From UBA4416 sp020846025 (GTDB lineage Bacteria > Bacteroidota > Bacteroidia > B-17B0 > Aurantibacillaceae): 64,000 bases of DNA. Below the pieces are notes generated by a model. It had not been told where the DNA came from. It made no database searches and was given only the letters and a program-made list of their open reading frames with translations. Numbering within the stretch: position 1 is the first letter of the stretch; each line of letters starts with the position of its first letter. The position numbers were made by a program, and so were the translations under genes. The stretch is taken from positions 1-64,000 of the forward strand of contig CAUJDD010000014.1 in the NCBI GenBank assembly GCA_963169295.1, given 5' to 3'. Shown here one piece after another: positions 27,442 to 37,846 of the stretch.

Positions 27442-28533
27442 TTACAAGTTTACACGTAATCCAAATGTGTGTACACCACCAAATGGATTTGTAAATCGGT
27501 AAGAATAATCAACTGCCACAGTTGATTTTTTCTCAGAAAATGGAATTTCTATGGTAGCACCGCAAGATGGGCCAGTAAATGCTGTTGTGCGGTTACCTTC
27601 TCCTTTAAAAATACCTTTTTCTACAGTTAAACCTCCACGTACCATTACTATATTTCTCCAACCATATTCTAATCCAAACATGTAGTTGTCTTTAGTAAAA
27701 GAGTTTGAAGTATAATTACCTGCTACAGTTACGCGGTGTGTTTTATCCGCTTTACCAGCCGTATCTTTTAAGAAATATAAATCATATCCTAATGAGATAT
27801 TTAAAAGCGCTGGTAATTCAAAAGCTCCAGAACGATTATTTAATGTTATTTGATATTCGTTACCATACGCATTAGTTACAGTTCCTTGAGTAGAAAGACC
27901 ATCGCCCTTATATTGCATTTTAGGTCCAATGTTTTTTAAAGCTACACCTAAGTGCATTTGCTCTTGCTTTCCAGTGTGGTACTGAACACCGGCATCAATT
28001 GAAACGCCTTGAGCTTTCACGTTATCAATTCCTTCTGAGATAGCTCTTACTGTAATACCACCATAAATATTATCAGAAAAACTTTTAGCATACGATAAGG
28101 CAATATTAGTAAAACGAGGTGTAAAAGTTCCTAAACCACCTTCTGGTTGGTCTTCGGTAGTACGCTCAATTTTACCAGCATTAATAGATGTAATACCTAA
28201 ACCTATAGCACCGGTTTCGCCCACACGCTGAGATACCCCAAAAGCATTAATATTAATGCCTGTTCCTACCAACCAAGCCGAACGCATAAACATTACTTCT
28301 GTACGCTTAGTATAAGCAATACCAGCCACGTTAGTATATTGAGACTCTAAGCCTCTTGAAAATGCCCCGTTAGCAGCTGCCCATCCAGCAGAACGAGCAT
28401 AAGGGTTTATTAAAAGTTGTGTTGCTCCTGCTTGACCAGCACGCTCAGGATTTCCAGCTTGAGCTTGAAACCCTGTGGCTAAAAGCCCTCCAGTTAACAC
28501 TGCACTTAATGATACTTTTAAAAACGACTTCAT
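27442..28533 (-). CDS. PorV/PorQ-family outer-membrane beta-barrel protein
   Basis: Outer-membrane protein of 363 residues in the family that includes the T9SS components PorV and PorQ. It has a signal peptide (about 1-26, ending QAQA) and a conserved opening, GATQLLINPYARSAGWAAA. Repeated beta strands follow, with a final strand ending in HTFGLRVNL. PorV shuttles T9SS cargo to its modification and anchoring machinery. Whether this copy is the general PorV or a dedicated partner for the upstream exported protein cannot be told. It is third in a TonB-receptor/exported-protein/PorV-like operon, 29 bp after its neighbour. Confidence 0.85.
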   Translation of the reverse strand: MKSFLKVSLSAVLTGGLLATGFQAQAGNPERAGQAGATQLLINPYARSAGWAAANGAFSRGLESQYTNVAGIAYTKRTEVMFMRSAWLVGTGININAFGVSQRVGETGAIGLGITSINAGKIERTTEDQPEGGLGTFTPRFTNIALSYAKSFSDNIYGGITVRAISEGIDNVKAQGVSIDAGVQYHTGKQEQMHLGVALKNIGPKMQYKGDGLSTQGTVTNAYGNEYQITLNNRSGAFELPALLNISLGYDLYFLKDTAGKADKTHRVTVAGNYTSNSFTKDNYMFGLEYGWRNIVMVRGGLTVEKGIFKGEGNRTTAFTGPSCGATIEIPFSEKKSTVAVDYSYRFTNPFGGVHTFGLRVNL

Positions 28534-28562
28534 ATCTTGTTGTATTTAATTCAATTAAACTA

Positions 28563-31500
28563 TTAATAACTTTGTAAATCTAAAGGACGCATTACACCGA
28601 ACCATTTTAAGATTTTTTCTCCAACACCTGGAACATCTACATGGATAATGTATAAACCACTAGCTACGGTAATTCCGCTTTGGTTCTTTAAATCCCAATC
28701 TTGATACGCCAAGCGTTTATTACGAGTATAATCCGATTCGGTAGTTTCAAGGTCTTCTTGTCCACTTACATCGCGATTAAATGTACGAACCAAAGTACCA
28801 TTTAATGTGAAAATTTTAATTCTACATTTATTTGGCAAGTTAGTTATTCTTACTCTGTTATCAATTCGATTTGTTTCGTACTTAGAGTAAGCATAATAAG
28901 GATTTGGAACTATGTTGATTAAATCTAAGGCAGATTTCATTTTTTCTGCATTATTTATCTCTGTATAAATATCACTTGTGCTGAATTTATATAAACCAAA
29001 GTTATTATTTGTTGGTGATGATAGTGTGTTTGTTGTAGCTACTGATAAGAAGCCGTTTATTGTAGCTGAACCACTACCATAGAAAGGTTGTATAGTAGGC
29101 GCATAGTTAATATTTAAAGCTGTACTTGGATTAACATAACCACCTGCCGTATAAGCCGAAGCATTAATATACGTATTTGATGCCATACCGGGACGATACG
29201 CTTTCTTAACACGTAAAGCAACTCTTGCATCACACGACATATCTTCTGGATGTTTAAAGTTATATCTTGCATCTACTGTTACTGGCATGCTTGTCCACAT
29301 TGCATCTGCCCACAAGTTAGTTAATACAACATTTGCACTATTTTTTTGTGAAGATGTAGCACCTGTAGTATTCATAGTGTTTACTGCCCATTTATAAACA
29401 TGTACCATATCAGTAAATGCTGCTAAGGTGTGTGGCCCCGAACCAATTAATTTGTCTTTAAAAGGAGCGGCTGCATTTGGACTGTTATAAGTAGATCCAC
29501 TTCTATTATTTCCAAATACATAAATATAATGTCTTCCTCCAAAAGCATAAGGATAAGTTGATGTTGAAGTGACATTTGTTGGATTCCACATCATATCATC
29601 TCCATTATTAGTTGTTTGATAAGAATCTTCTCCGAAGGCGATGTTTAAGCGCTCACCGGTTTCAAGGTTAATTGCATAACCTGGGAACCATCCTAAACCA
29701 GTAGTGAAAGTATCTAATTGAGCCTCCGCTGTATTACATCCTGGTTCACCCAATCCAATACCTTGTTTATCAACTGATTTTCTTCTTCTTGGTTCAAATT
29801 TTGTAGCATGCGTAGTTGTAGAAGCAGGTTCACCACTTTGTTCTAATACTAAACAACGAGTCCATTTACTCTTGTCTTTAGTTAATACAATATCCACACT
29901 TGCTAAGGTTCTTAAATCAAATACATTTTGAAGAACGCCAGCCGCACTTGTCATATTTGCATAACCAGGTGCTGCAAAATCATTTGTTTGTTTAGCAGTG
30001 GCTACTAAGGCATAAGGAGCCCAAGTTCCACCTAATACATTTTCAAAGTATTGTGCTTCATCTGCAAAAATAGTTCCTGAACTATTTGCTGAATCATTAA
30101 CTGCTTTATAATCATTTAAGGTACCATCTGTTGCATCTACATAATTTCCAGAACGAATCCAGTTAAATGCACCTGCTGACGCACCATCCACATCAGCTAC
30201 ACCAGATAACCAGTTTTGACCAGAAATTGCGTAAGAAATACTTGCCCCAATAATATCTGTTTGATTAATTACTTTATCTTTATTAGAATTTGCTGGGAAT
30301 GAAACACCAGCTATATCAGTACCTCCACCTATATTAATAGACAATCCTAATTCACTGAAATAATATTCTTCGCCTATTTTAATTGATTTACAAGGATAGT
30401 ACTCTTTAGATGTGTTTAAGTCTTTTAATACCCATGTAGTTGTATCCATATTAACATAACCTCTCGTAACATTTTTGGTTAATGATAACTGAGGGTATGG
30501 CATAGTTTTATGAAAGTTATCTGTTCTACATGGATCTGAATTAATTGTATCATTAATTTGAGCCATTGTTAAAGAAGAATTGTAGAACCAGTTTCTATTT
30601 ATAAATGCTAAAGTAAATTCTGAATTTGGTACGTTTAATGGGTCAACTACCTTAATGTTAATTGGGCCACGACCATTTTCATAGGTAATAATATCTGCAC
30701 GACCTGTGCTACTTGTTAAGATATCATTTACAGAAGCCTCAGTTAAATCTAAGTAATTACCTCCATTACCTTGTCCTTCTAAACGAGAAACTTTAGGACC
30801 ATAACCATAAGTAGAATTTGCAATGGTTCCATCTTTTTCAGAAGCTGGATTGTGCGGAACCCCAATTGCTTTTTTAGACTTACGACCCTCTAAATAAGGT
30901 TTCTTTTGACCTTCCATACTTGGAACACCTGCAACAGTAAATACTTGATCTTGCTTATACTCGCCATATTGGTTATAGCCATAAGCTACGCAAAAGAAAT
31001 AATACTCTTTATGATTTATTACTTTTTTATCACTCGTAGATGAGAAAGCATCTTCTGTAAAACGGAATGAAGTTTTAACGCCTTTATCACTCATATCATT
31101 CTTATCCACTTTTACTTTTGGCACGTCTCCACCCACAATAGCATCGTATTCATAATTTACAATACGAGTGATTCCATTAGCTACGTCGCAATTAAATACT
31201 AACTTAGCTTTTGATGGATCATCCAACTCTTCTTGCACAATTGAGTTATTTTTTAATTGATACACCTTAAATCCTTCGAAACGGTAGAAACGATCTACGT
31301 TAGGAAAATGAGCAGGATCTACTTGAATAGTTACATCTTCTTCATTATACTGATTCAAATAATTGTTCGAACCAGGTTTATTAGTAAAGTAAATAATCAA
31401 TTCATTTTCTAGTTCTTGAATGGTCATATCTGGAGCTTCAGGCCCTGATAATACACGGAAACAGTTATCAAATAAAGCTTGAGCTTTATCATCAGCTACC

Positions 31501-32993
31501 TTTAATAAAGGAATAGATGCTTTAGGATCGGTAGATGTAGTACGTGCCCATGGTAACCCAAAGGTTACATAGTTAACGGCACCAGGTTGCAACACAAAAG
31601 GACCAGCCGATTGTAAGAAACGTCTATCACCAGGTGCAGCAGTTTCTTCCCACACGCCACATGGCCCATTCGTATAGGTGTCAGCAGGGTAAGCATAATC
31701 TGTAGGAATTGTACCACCATAACCATTACCACCACAAGTAAATGGAGAACCATCTTTCCAATAACCTGTCATATATTGATAATATTGAGCAGCGTTGTCT
31801 GGATCGAGTGTTGCAGGTGGAGGTGAACCATAACCATTATTAAAATACATAAATTTAGTCATTCCCATTTGCTCACCTAGCTCATCAATTCCGCCAACTC
31901 CATTATTGTCAATTCCATCTGGAGGAGGAATTGGGCCTTGGAAGAAGTCGCAACCAATAGCAGGGATTGAATTATGGTAGCCTGGGATACCTGCAGTAGT
32001 TTCATCATAAGAATCTCCATTGTATAAATATCCCATGCCTCTTTGTACGTCACATCCAATATAGTCATCACCATAGTAACCCATATCAGCGTCTGTCCAA
32101 ACTGTCATATATGTTTGATATAATGGGAATGAAGAACGGTTTACTAATTGATAGTTGTAAAACGTCATATTATTAATTTCATCGGTAGTTTTAAATGCAA
32201 AAGCTTGAGCACGTATTTCCATACCAATGATTTTACCACCATTACCATGGGTGTTACCTGCATCATTATATACCCACCATAAGGTTTCATCACCAAAAAC
32301 TCTTGCTTTACAAATTCCTAAGTTATCTCTTAACCCTTGGTTATATACATCATAATACGGATAATCACCATCCGTTTCAGGACGATAATACCCATCACCA
32401 TTCACATCCACAAATGGCGCTAAATTTAAATCTTGATTTAAAGTAATATCTCCATTACCTGGCCAATTTTTAATATTATCAGTAATAGCGCCACCAGCAA
32501 GTACAAAGTTATCAACCTCAGTACGAGTCATTTTAAATATTTTATCGTATTTCAAACACACATCGCTTGAAACAGTAGCATCTCCTGTAGTTAAAGGACC
32601 TGGCCAAAAACTAACACCTCCAGATTGAGTTTGACGATATGTTTGCGCCGCTAATTTTAATTGATTCCCCGCATCTAGTCCTCCAAACCAAACACTACCA
32701 GCAAAGTTAGATGACGCTCCTAAAGAACGGTCTTCTACTTTTGGCACATAGTACCAAGCATTTTGAGTACCGAATAAATCCCACCACATGTCTGCCGATG
32801 CAAACACAATAGTTCTCACGTTGTTTACCGCTAATTCAGCCGAAGATTGAGCTGGAGTACACCCAGCCATTACTTTTTCGGGTGATGCTGTTTTAAAAGT
32901 AGAACCTACTCTTTCTCTAGCATCTACTGACAAGGCTGATAATGCTAAAGTAGCCATTACCAAACTTTTATTCAACTTATTCATCGTTTCCAT
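28563..32993 (-). CDS. Very large exported protein with FlgD-like C-terminal domain
   Basis: A 1476-residue exported protein of unknown function. A signal peptide covers about residues 4-25 (MNKLNKSLVMATLALSALS); ATG starts at codon 1 and codon 4 are both possible. The body is rich in Asn, Gly, Tyr and Asp and includes a calcium-loop-like DVNGDGYYRPETDGD near residue 200. The last 115 or so residues (IVPNPYYAYSKYETN to LKWFGVMRPLDLQSY) resemble a FlgD/sorting-type immunoglobulin fold, but end in an unusual RPLDLQSY tail instead of a short type A ending. Flanked by a TonB-dependent receptor and a PorV-like barrel, it is probably a surface protein that works with them. Confidence 0.75.
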   Translation of the reverse strand: METMNKLNKSLVMATLALSALSVDARERVGSTFKTASPEKVMAGCTPAQSSAELAVNNVRTIVFASADMWWDLFGTQNAWYYVPKVEDRSLGASSNFAGSVWFGGLDAGNQLKLAAQTYRQTQSGGVSFWPGPLTTGDATVSSDVCLKYDKIFKMTRTEVDNFVLAGGAITDNIKNWPGNGDITLNQDLNLAPFVDVNGDGYYRPETDGDYPYYDVYNQGLRDNLGICKARVFGDETLWWVYNDAGNTHGNGGKIIGMEIRAQAFAFKTTDEINNMTFYNYQLVNRSSFPLYQTYMTVWTDADMGYYGDDYIGCDVQRGMGYLYNGDSYDETTAGIPGYHNSIPAIGCDFFQGPIPPPDGIDNNGVGGIDELGEQMGMTKFMYFNNGYGSPPPATLDPDNAAQYYQYMTGYWKDGSPFTCGGNGYGGTIPTDYAYPADTYTNGPCGVWEETAAPGDRRFLQSAGPFVLQPGAVNYVTFGLPWARTTSTDPKASIPLLKVADDKAQALFDNCFRVLSGPEAPDMTIQELENELIIYFTNKPGSNNYLNQYNEEDVTIQVDPAHFPNVDRFYRFEGFKVYQLKNNSIVQEELDDPSKAKLVFNCDVANGITRIVNYEYDAIVGGDVPKVKVDKNDMSDKGVKTSFRFTEDAFSSTSDKKVINHKEYYFFCVAYGYNQYGEYKQDQVFTVAGVPSMEGQKKPYLEGRKSKKAIGVPHNPASEKDGTIANSTYGYGPKVSRLEGQGNGGNYLDLTEASVNDILTSSTGRADIITYENGRGPINIKVVDPLNVPNSEFTLAFINRNWFYNSSLTMAQINDTINSDPCRTDNFHKTMPYPQLSLTKNVTRGYVNMDTTTWVLKDLNTSKEYYPCKSIKIGEEYYFSELGLSINIGGGTDIAGVSFPANSNKDKVINQTDIIGASISYAISGQNWLSGVADVDGASAGAFNWIRSGNYVDATDGTLNDYKAVNDSANSSGTIFADEAQYFENVLGGTWAPYALVATAKQTNDFAAPGYANMTSAAGVLQNVFDLRTLASVDIVLTKDKSKWTRCLVLEQSGEPASTTTHATKFEPRRRKSVDKQGIGLGEPGCNTAEAQLDTFTTGLGWFPGYAINLETGERLNIAFGEDSYQTTNNGDDMMWNPTNVTSTSTYPYAFGGRHYIYVFGNNRSGSTYNSPNAAAPFKDKLIGSGPHTLAAFTDMVHVYKWAVNTMNTTGATSSQKNSANVVLTNLWADAMWTSMPVTVDARYNFKHPEDMSCDARVALRVKKAYRPGMASNTYINASAYTAGGYVNPSTALNINYAPTIQPFYGSGSATINGFLSVATTNTLSSPTNNNFGLYKFSTSDIYTEINNAEKMKSALDLINIVPNPYYAYSKYETNRIDNRVRITNLPNKCRIKIFTLNGTLVRTFNRDVSGQEDLETTESDYTRNKRLAYQDWDLKNQSGITVASGLYIIHVDVPGVGEKILKWFGVMRPLDLQSY

Positions 32994-33018
32994 ATTATAA
33001 AGTCTTTATATTAAAAAA

Positions 33019-36000
33019 TTAAAAGTCTAACATTACACCAATTCTGATTGTACGTGGGCGACCAAAATTTCCAGGGTTGTTGATATAAATATTATACTGA
33101 TCCGCATAAGCAGAATAGTTGTTAATTAACATTGCATAAGCTTGACCTTGTGCAGATGCTAAATAACCATCATCCTCTGCGTTACCAGTATATCCATATA
33201 CGTTTAATATATTACGAGTATTTAATAAATTTAATACTTGTACATAAACATTTAAGTTAGCTTTCTTCTTGTTTTCGCTGTCATCTTTACCCCAAGTTAA
33301 CTCAATATTTTTATCAACTCTTAAATCAGTTCTAAACTGCCAAGGCTTACTAGAACCATTTACAGTACCATTAATTTGAGTTTTTCCACCCACTGGACTA
33401 GCCACAGAGTAGCGTGTATACGGTGTACCAGAACCAATACGGAAGATTAAGTTAGCACCCACATCCTGTAATAACTGAACGGTTTGCTCTTCTCCTTTTT
33501 TCTTACGGTTAAATTGAGGTCCTTTGTAATCTTTACCATTCCCAAAACGGTAATCTAAGTTAAGGGTAATAGTATGACGTTGGTCGTAATCTAAAGGTAA
33601 AGTAATACGTAAGTTAGGTTGATTAGATTGGGCTAAGCTAGCACCCGAGTTAGCATTAGAACCAGACCCCTCAGCAAACTGTAACATATAGTTAGCAGTA
33701 ATAGCAAAACCATTTGTACGACGTAAATCGAACTCAGCAGTTAAGCCTTTTACAGTTCCAAAATCTCTATTTTGGTAAGTGATATATGTTTTAGGATACG
33801 CATTAGATAAAGACACAATTGTAATTTGATCTCTCAATTCACGATAGAACGCTGTTAATTTTAAGGAGGCGTTTTTCTTTTGATTTAAAATTTGTTGGTA
33901 ACCAATTTCGTAATCAATTGTTTTTTCTGGTCTTAAATTAGAGTTTACAATAAGTGGTTGACTTTGTGAATTAATAAAATAATAATCTTTAGGGTCAAAT
34001 CTCATAAATCCATCATTAGGACGTTGAGTTAACACATCATAGTGTGCAAAGAAATTAGCAACGTCTGAAATAGGGAAAGAGAATGCTGCACGAGGCATTA
34101 CATTAATTTGCGGTTTATAATCTTTAAAAGCATTAACGCTAAATGGATTTTTAGCCGCGTAGTTTGGATCTTTTAAATATGGTGCTAATTTACCATCTAC
34201 GGCTAATAATTTAGGGTCAGAGATTTCTTTACCTTCGCTATTATACCAAGTTGTTGCAGCTGTTTTTACATCAGTATAACGATACCCTACTATCTGTGGA
34301 TTAGAAGATGAAGGATCATCTACATAAACTACATAATCACTCTTAATGTTTTCAGGGCGATTAGGTGCTTTCTCTCCTGCGGTATAAACTTCTTGGAATA
34401 CATAAGGATCTTTTAATACTTTTTGGTTAGCGTCAAAACGGTCAACACGCACCCCGATATTAAATCTTAAATCACGGAAATCAAATTTATCTTGAATATA
34501 TCCTGCCACATAAATAGGTTTATAAGCTCCAGAACGTAACATTAAATTACCATTTTTATCTTTTTCTGTTAAGAATTTCTCAAGATTAGTAGCCGATTTA
34601 TCTTTATTACCTAAATAATCATAACCATAATAATCTACTAAAGGTTGCATACCTGTTTCACTTAATAAATCAAGAGCACTAAACATGTCTAATTTCATTT
34701 GATCAGGTGTTAAAGCATCTGTATTTATAATTGTTTGGTTGTCTTTAGAGTAACCTAACAATTCTCTGATAGATTTATCAATTTGTGTTTGACTTGCTTC
34801 GTTATAAACGTATCTGTGGTAGTATCTTTCTAATCCGCCAGTTTCAGGAATACCAGGTAAAATAGTGGTTCCTGCTGCACTCGTATCTAAAGACACTAAG
34901 TGAGAATTTGTTAAGAAACGCATACGCTCCCATAATCCAATTGGATTTACAGAGAATGAACGTTGTTCGCGTTGGTCGAACTCAACCCCTACCATGATAG
35001 CATGATTTTTAAAATCGGCTGAGAAACTAGATGCAAAACGTAATTGAGTATATTCACTATAAGAATAACCGTTATATTGACGACCAGTAGGGTAAAATAA
35101 ACTATTTACGTTTGCAGGACGATCCCCATTAATGTAAGCATTATTAGTTTGAGCCGCATAAATATTAGGTAAAGAACCCATGTAATTGAACACTTGTGAA
35201 GAGTAGTTTGCTGTAGTTGGATTTAACTCACTACGCTCAAATGTTACTGGGCCTGAAATTGGACCTAGATAATCTAGATAATATTTGTTTTCGGTAGCGT
35301 TATATTTATAAGCATAATTACTAACTGTATCTATGTTATATAAGTATTTACCTTGATATCCATAATTAAACAAGTTATCTTTATGTGTATCATCTTGAGT
35401 TTTAGATTTTGACTTTTCGTAACTTGCTAAAAAGGTAAAGAAAGCGTTAGATACTAATGCTTGAGATTTTTCTTTGTCTGACGAAGATTGTGTAGAACCA
35501 AATTTTTGATTAACCTTTGCATAAGTTCTCCATGTTGTATTAGTATATTGTGGATTGTTTTGTGGATTAAATAACGAATAATCATAAACAAAACTATGAC
35601 CATTTCCATAATCAAAAGCACCACCAATTTGTAAATCGGTATTAGGAGCTACTTTAATTTTAATATTACCATTTAACTGTACAGAACGAGATGCGATATT
35701 TTGATGTGTTCTAATTTGTTGCATGTCGTCTTTAGTTAACCATCTTAATTCAGGATAAAATTTATCTTCGTTACCAACAGTTATTACACGTAAAGGTGTT
35801 TTTTCTAATTCAGCTAACTTATCATCTTTTACTTTCCATAAATTAATATATGAAGGAATAGGATCTTTTTCATAAGTACCTTGTCCAGCTAAGAAGAAGC
35901 CAATAACTGGTTTCTTTTGACCTGTAGAGTCTCTCTTTTGTAAAATGGGGCCTCCTAAAGAAAAGCCTAAAGAGTTGTATCCAAATTTATCAGTTAATTG

Positions 36001-36726
36001 AGAAGATATTAACTCAACACCACCTGCAAATTTACTTTGAGGACCACGAGTTGTTACTGAGATAATACCAGAAGTAGCGTCACCATATTGAGCAGGCACA
36101 CCACCAGTGATAACGTTTAACTGTTCAACACCTTGTTGAGGAACACCTAAGCCACCTATTACTTTCACACCATCTACAAAATAAATAGTTGAAGATGAAC
36201 GACCACCACGCACATTTAACGAAGAACCTTCATCAGCTTGATAAACACCCGCTGTAGTAGCTGCTACCGAGTTAATGTTTTTAGTTGCCATGTTTTGGTA
36301 TTCTTCACGAGTTACAGTGCCTCCTGATTTCATATCACCATCAATTAATGGCTCTTGGTAGGCTACAACATCTACCTGACCTAAATCCACACCATCACCA
36401 TTTTCTAATGGAATTTCTACGTAAGCTGTTTTTGCTTCACCAACAACAACGCCTTTAAATTCTTTGGCTTTGTATCCAACATAAATACCTTTTACATCGT
36501 ATTTACCTGGACTTAAAGGCTTGATAACAGCAACCCCGTCCATATCGGTAGTAGCAACACCAACCTGTACGCCGTTTTGATAAGCTACGACGTTTGCAAA
36601 TGGAATTGTTTCTCCACTATTCTTGTCTTTTAAGGTTACTTTAATTGCACCACCATTGTTTTGAGCCAATAAAGACGACCCAGCTACTAAAATTGTTACA
36701 AGTGATAGGTAAATTTTTTTTAACAT
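33019..36726 (-). CDS. SusC-like TonB-dependent outer-membrane receptor
   Basis: Outer-membrane transporter powered by the TonB system. After a signal peptide (MLKKIYLSLVTILVAGSSLLAQ) come a carboxypeptidase-regulatory-like domain (about 25-105, GGAIKVTLKDKNSGETIPFA), a plug domain (about 130-230, containing SLNVRGGRSSSTIYFVDGVK) and a long beta-barrel that ends in RPRTIRIGVMLDF. The open frame extends eight codons upstream to a GTG, but the ATG at 36726 gives a proper signal peptide and is preferred (1235 residues). First gene of a three-gene operon. No SusD lipoprotein is adjacent, so a classical glycan-uptake pair is not supported. Substrate unknown. Confidence 0.9.
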   Translation of the reverse strand: MLKKIYLSLVTILVAGSSLLAQNNGGAIKVTLKDKNSGETIPFANVVAYQNGVQVGVATTDMDGVAVIKPLSPGKYDVKGIYVGYKAKEFKGVVVGEAKTAYVEIPLENGDGVDLGQVDVVAYQEPLIDGDMKSGGTVTREEYQNMATKNINSVAATTAGVYQADEGSSLNVRGGRSSSTIYFVDGVKVIGGLGVPQQGVEQLNVITGGVPAQYGDATSGIISVTTRGPQSKFAGGVELISSQLTDKFGYNSLGFSLGGPILQKRDSTGQKKPVIGFFLAGQGTYEKDPIPSYINLWKVKDDKLAELEKTPLRVITVGNEDKFYPELRWLTKDDMQQIRTHQNIASRSVQLNGNIKIKVAPNTDLQIGGAFDYGNGHSFVYDYSLFNPQNNPQYTNTTWRTYAKVNQKFGSTQSSSDKEKSQALVSNAFFTFLASYEKSKSKTQDDTHKDNLFNYGYQGKYLYNIDTVSNYAYKYNATENKYYLDYLGPISGPVTFERSELNPTTANYSSQVFNYMGSLPNIYAAQTNNAYINGDRPANVNSLFYPTGRQYNGYSYSEYTQLRFASSFSADFKNHAIMVGVEFDQREQRSFSVNPIGLWERMRFLTNSHLVSLDTSAAGTTILPGIPETGGLERYYHRYVYNEASQTQIDKSIRELLGYSKDNQTIINTDALTPDQMKLDMFSALDLLSETGMQPLVDYYGYDYLGNKDKSATNLEKFLTEKDKNGNLMLRSGAYKPIYVAGYIQDKFDFRDLRFNIGVRVDRFDANQKVLKDPYVFQEVYTAGEKAPNRPENIKSDYVVYVDDPSSSNPQIVGYRYTDVKTAATTWYNSEGKEISDPKLLAVDGKLAPYLKDPNYAAKNPFSVNAFKDYKPQINVMPRAAFSFPISDVANFFAHYDVLTQRPNDGFMRFDPKDYYFINSQSQPLIVNSNLRPEKTIDYEIGYQQILNQKKNASLKLTAFYRELRDQITIVSLSNAYPKTYITYQNRDFGTVKGLTAEFDLRRTNGFAITANYMLQFAEGSGSNANSGASLAQSNQPNLRITLPLDYDQRHTITLNLDYRFGNGKDYKGPQFNRKKKGEEQTVQLLQDVGANLIFRIGSGTPYTRYSVASPVGGKTQINGTVNGSSKPWQFRTDLRVDKNIELTWGKDDSENKKKANLNVYVQVLNLLNTRNILNVYGYTGNAEDDGYLASAQGQAYAMLINNYSAYADQYNIYINNPGNFGRPRTIRIGVMLDF

Positions 36727-36986
36727 ATCTTTAATTTTTGCGTTACACACCCGTTATTATGAGCCGATAAATATATAAATGATAAGCTACTACTGCAAAT
36801 TTTTATCTTGTTTTTTTGTAAAATACTGATTATGTGATTGTTATTTTCCAAATTTTTAGTGTTAATTGCCGTTATAACTTAACAAGAATTAACACGAAGT
36901 TAAGTTGTTAATTTCACATTTTTTAAGAAAACTCGATAAGTGTTAAAAGGTAATTAATAAGTGGTTAGATTTTACCAATAAGTGGT

Positions 36987-37355
36987 TTAATACTGTTGTA
37001 CTTTTGGCGCTTTCTCTCCCGATTTTTTAGAGGCTTTTTTACCTTTTTTTCGGAATACACGTTGAAAAAACGGATCTCTTTTATGATCGTGATTACGCTG
37101 AGCCTTTGCTCTGCTGCGTTTCATGCGCTTACGTACTTCTTTTGTTTGTATGCGTTTATGATGTTCTTTTATTCGTTTTGCTTCTGCCTTTTCTTCTTTC
37201 CGCTTTTCACGAGCTGCTTTTCTATCTTCTTTGCGTAGTTTACGTTCGCTTTTAAAAGATTTTTCGTGTGGTTTATTATCACCTTTAGATTGAGATTTTA
37301 ATGCGAAAAAAAACACACACATTACAAAGGTTAATATTAAACTTTTAATCTGCAT
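36987..37355 (-). CDS. Small exported highly basic protein of unknown function
   Basis: A 122-residue protein I do not recognise. An N-terminal hydrophobic stretch (about 4-20, SLILTFVMCVFFFALKS) looks like a signal peptide or membrane anchor. Everything after it is extremely rich in Lys and Arg, with Glu and His (for example KAAREKRKEEKAEAKRIKEH), and probably forms a charged helix. It starts 10 bp after the stop of the deaminase gene and may be co-transcribed with it. Nucleic-acid or cell-surface binding would be guesses. Confidence 0.7.
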   Translation of the reverse strand: MQIKSLILTFVMCVFFFALKSQSKGDNKPHEKSFKSERKLRKEDRKAAREKRKEEKAEAKRIKEHHKRIQTKEVRKRMKRSRAKAQRNHDHKRDPFFQRVFRKKGKKASKKSGEKAPKVQQY

Positions 37356-37365
37356 GTCTAAGCTT

Positions 37366-37833
37366 TTAAAGGGTTTTAGGATCTATATAACGAATTACCT
37401 CCACTCCAAATTTTCTTAAAAAATCAACGCCTTCATCACTTGGTATTTTTTTATACTCAGCATAACTGTTTTTATAATACACTCGCTTTATACCCGTTGT
37501 ATAAATCACACGAGCACAAGCAATGCAAGGCGATAAGGTAACATACAGAGTAGTGCCCTCAATAGCCATGTTATTTTTCACAGCATATAAAATAGCGTTT
37601 TGTTCGGCGTGCAAAGCTAAAGAACAACTCCCTTTACTATCACGCGGACAACCATGTTCAGGCCACTCCTCATCGCAATTGTGTGTACCAGCAGGCGGAC
37701 CGTTATATCCTAACGAAACTATTCGCGTATCTTTTGTTAACACCGCTCCCACTTGAGCTTTTACACAATGTGAACGTAAGGCCAATTTTTCGGCAAGTTC
37801 CATGTAAATATCATCAAACGAGGGTTTTGACAT
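37366..37833 (-). CDS. dCMP deaminase-type cytidine/deoxycytidylate deaminase
   Basis: Zinc-dependent deaminase of 155 residues, most likely converting dCMP to dUMP for thymidylate synthesis. The catalytic motif is H75-A-E77 in HAEQNA, and the other zinc ligands are C103 and C106 in SPCIAC. An extra Cys/His-rich insert at about 51-70 (HNCDEEWPEHGCPRDSKGSC) is typical of the dCMP deaminase branch, which binds a second zinc. It lies 13 bp after the typA stop and is probably co-expressed with it. Confidence 0.9.
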   Translation of the reverse strand: MSKPSFDDIYMELAEKLALRSHCVKAQVGAVLTKDTRIVSLGYNGPPAGTHNCDEEWPEHGCPRDSKGSCSLALHAEQNAILYAVKNNMAIEGTTLYVTLSPCIACARVIYTTGIKRVYYKNSYAEYKKIPSDEGVDFLRKFGVEVIRYIDPKTL

Positions 37834-37846
37834 GTGTTTACAAATT

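Noticed and set aside
36727..36750. GTG-started extension of the TonB-dependent receptor
   Set aside because: It would place polar residues before the signal peptide; the ATG at 36726 starts a textbook signal peptide.
36956..36987. Direct repeat AATAAGTGGTT, two copies 21 bp apart, downstream of the small basic gene
   Set aside because: Too short and AT-rich to call an attachment site or operator with no other support.
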